From NCBI GenBank assembly GCA_036274075.1, contig DASUGK010000139.1, forward strand, positions 1 to 55,108: a stretch of 55,108 nt of DNA. The letters run 5' to 3'. Source of the DNA: CADEED01 sp036274075. Lineage in GTDB: Bacteria > Pseudomonadota > Gammaproteobacteria > Steroidobacterales > Steroidobacteraceae. This document shows, piece after piece, positions 54,739-55,108 of the stretch. Below the pieces are notes generated by a model. It was not told the origin of the DNA. It was given only the letters and a program-made list of their open reading frames with translations, and searched no databases. Numbering within the stretch: position 1 is the first letter of the stretch; every line of letters begins with the position of its first letter. Position numbers and translations under genes: made by a program.

Positions 54739-55065
54739 GGGGACACTCCCCGTTTCCTGGCAAATGGGGACGGACCTGGGAGGCGCGTGTCCCGGCGCCC
54801 GATCCATGGGTATGCAGTGATCGCGCTTTTCGCCGGGCCCTTCGATGGTTGTTGCGCTAGAGGATGGCCGCCGCTCTTTGGTCCATGAGTCGGGCGCAGA
54901 ATCGGCTGGGCGTCAACACTTGCCATCACCCGGTCGGGGACGGCTTCGTGCCTTGCGAATTTGGGTGCCCCGGCCCGCGCGCTCACTGCATACCCATGGA
55001 TCGTGCGCCGGGACCCCCACCCACGGCGGTACGTCCCCGCTTGCCAGCAAATGCGAAATTTCCCC
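54739..55065. repeat. Large imperfect palindromic element with GGGGAC boxes
   Basis: A core inverted repeat of 34 bp pairs 54790-54823 with 54980-55013 (32 matches, 21 consecutive). Outside it the arms continue with interrupted matches: GGGGAC boxes at 54739 and 54766 face GTCCCC at 55033-55038 and TTTCCCC ending 55065, and CTGGCAA faces TTGCCAG. A loop of about 155 bp separates the core arms. No protein-coding gene is credible inside. GGGGAC-type repeats of this form occur near REP-associated tyrosine transposases, so it may be a nonautonomous element. Bases 55066-55108 show nothing recognisable. Confidence 0.75.
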
Positions 55066-55108
55066 GGCTTGGCTGGGATAAAGAATCGCGACCTCGACGC
55101 CGCGCTCT

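Noticed and set aside
54845..55081. Plus-strand open frame of 78 codons inside the palindromic element.
   Set aside because: It runs through the inverted-repeat arm, has no ribosome-binding site and no recognisable domain.

Overview
The window is a GC-rich, gene-dense chromosomal segment of a gammaproteobacterium. Third codon positions are overwhelmingly G or C and GTG starts are common. Gene order follows classical gammaproteobacterial blocks: ftsB-ispD-ispF-truD-surE-pcm, recJ-prfB-lysS, sdhCDAB-sdhE-cptA, rpoE-rseA-rseB, lepA-lepB-rnc-era-recO-pdxJ-acpS, nagZ, mfd, lolCED, comEC-exbB-exbD-msbA-lpxK-ycaR-kdsB. An rpfE-like gene next to recJ-prfB-lysS points towards the Xanthomonadales/Nevskiales/Steroidobacteraceae side of the class. 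This placement is inferred from synteny only. I see no rRNA, tRNA, CRISPR array, prophage or complete insertion sequence.

Layout. 1-4310: tail of a YdeI-like gene, then GFA, VOC, a double-domain M16 protease and a DUF2059 protein. 4327-4962: a vapBC-type toxin-antitoxin pair on the minus strand, 32 bp from divergent ftsB. 4995-10420: ftsB, ispD, ispF, truD, an ECI-like isomerase, an Smr protein (minus), surE, pcm. 10421-10776: a non-coding stretch with several hairpins where many relatives carry nlpD-rpoS. 10777-17824: Mth938-like gene (minus), rpfE-like gene, recJ, GNAT, prfB with its programmed frameshift, lysS, murI. 17887-19642: an alpha/beta-hydrolase pseudoenzyme and ygfZ. 19704-23964: succinate dehydrogenase operon with two assembly factors and cptA. 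24037-26758: sigma-E module. 26825-36202: lepA to rlmD, nearly all translationally coupled. 36245-42898: nagZ, PAS-GGDEF, csiV, mfd, a small exported protein. 43048-54736: lipoprotein export (lolCED), DUF2062, comEC, exbBD, lipid A and Kdo genes, MOSC protein. 54737-55108: a large imperfect palindromic intergenic element.

Functional themes are envelope biogenesis (FtsB, MurI, LolCED, MsbA, LpxK, KdsB, NagZ, LepB, sigma-E), isoprenoid precursors (IspD, IspF), translation and RNA modification (LysS, RF2, TruD, RlmD, LepA, Era, RNase III), repair (RecJ, RecO, Mfd) and respiration (Sdh).

The items most worth a second look are: (1) a signal peptidase I whose two-helix membrane anchor has been tandemly multiplied to four units of about 71 residues; (2) many operon heads where a -10-like hexamer ends 6-9 nt before the start codon with no Shine-Dalgarno, predicting leaderless mRNAs, including overlapping divergent promoters; (3) the large palindrome at the right edge; (4) a ComEC whose metallo-beta-lactamase metal site is erased; (5) a LOV-like PAS domain without its photoactive cysteine joined to a degenerate GGDEF; (6) the recurrent 9-mer TTGTTAGGC encoding Leu-Leu-Gly in four unrelated genes.
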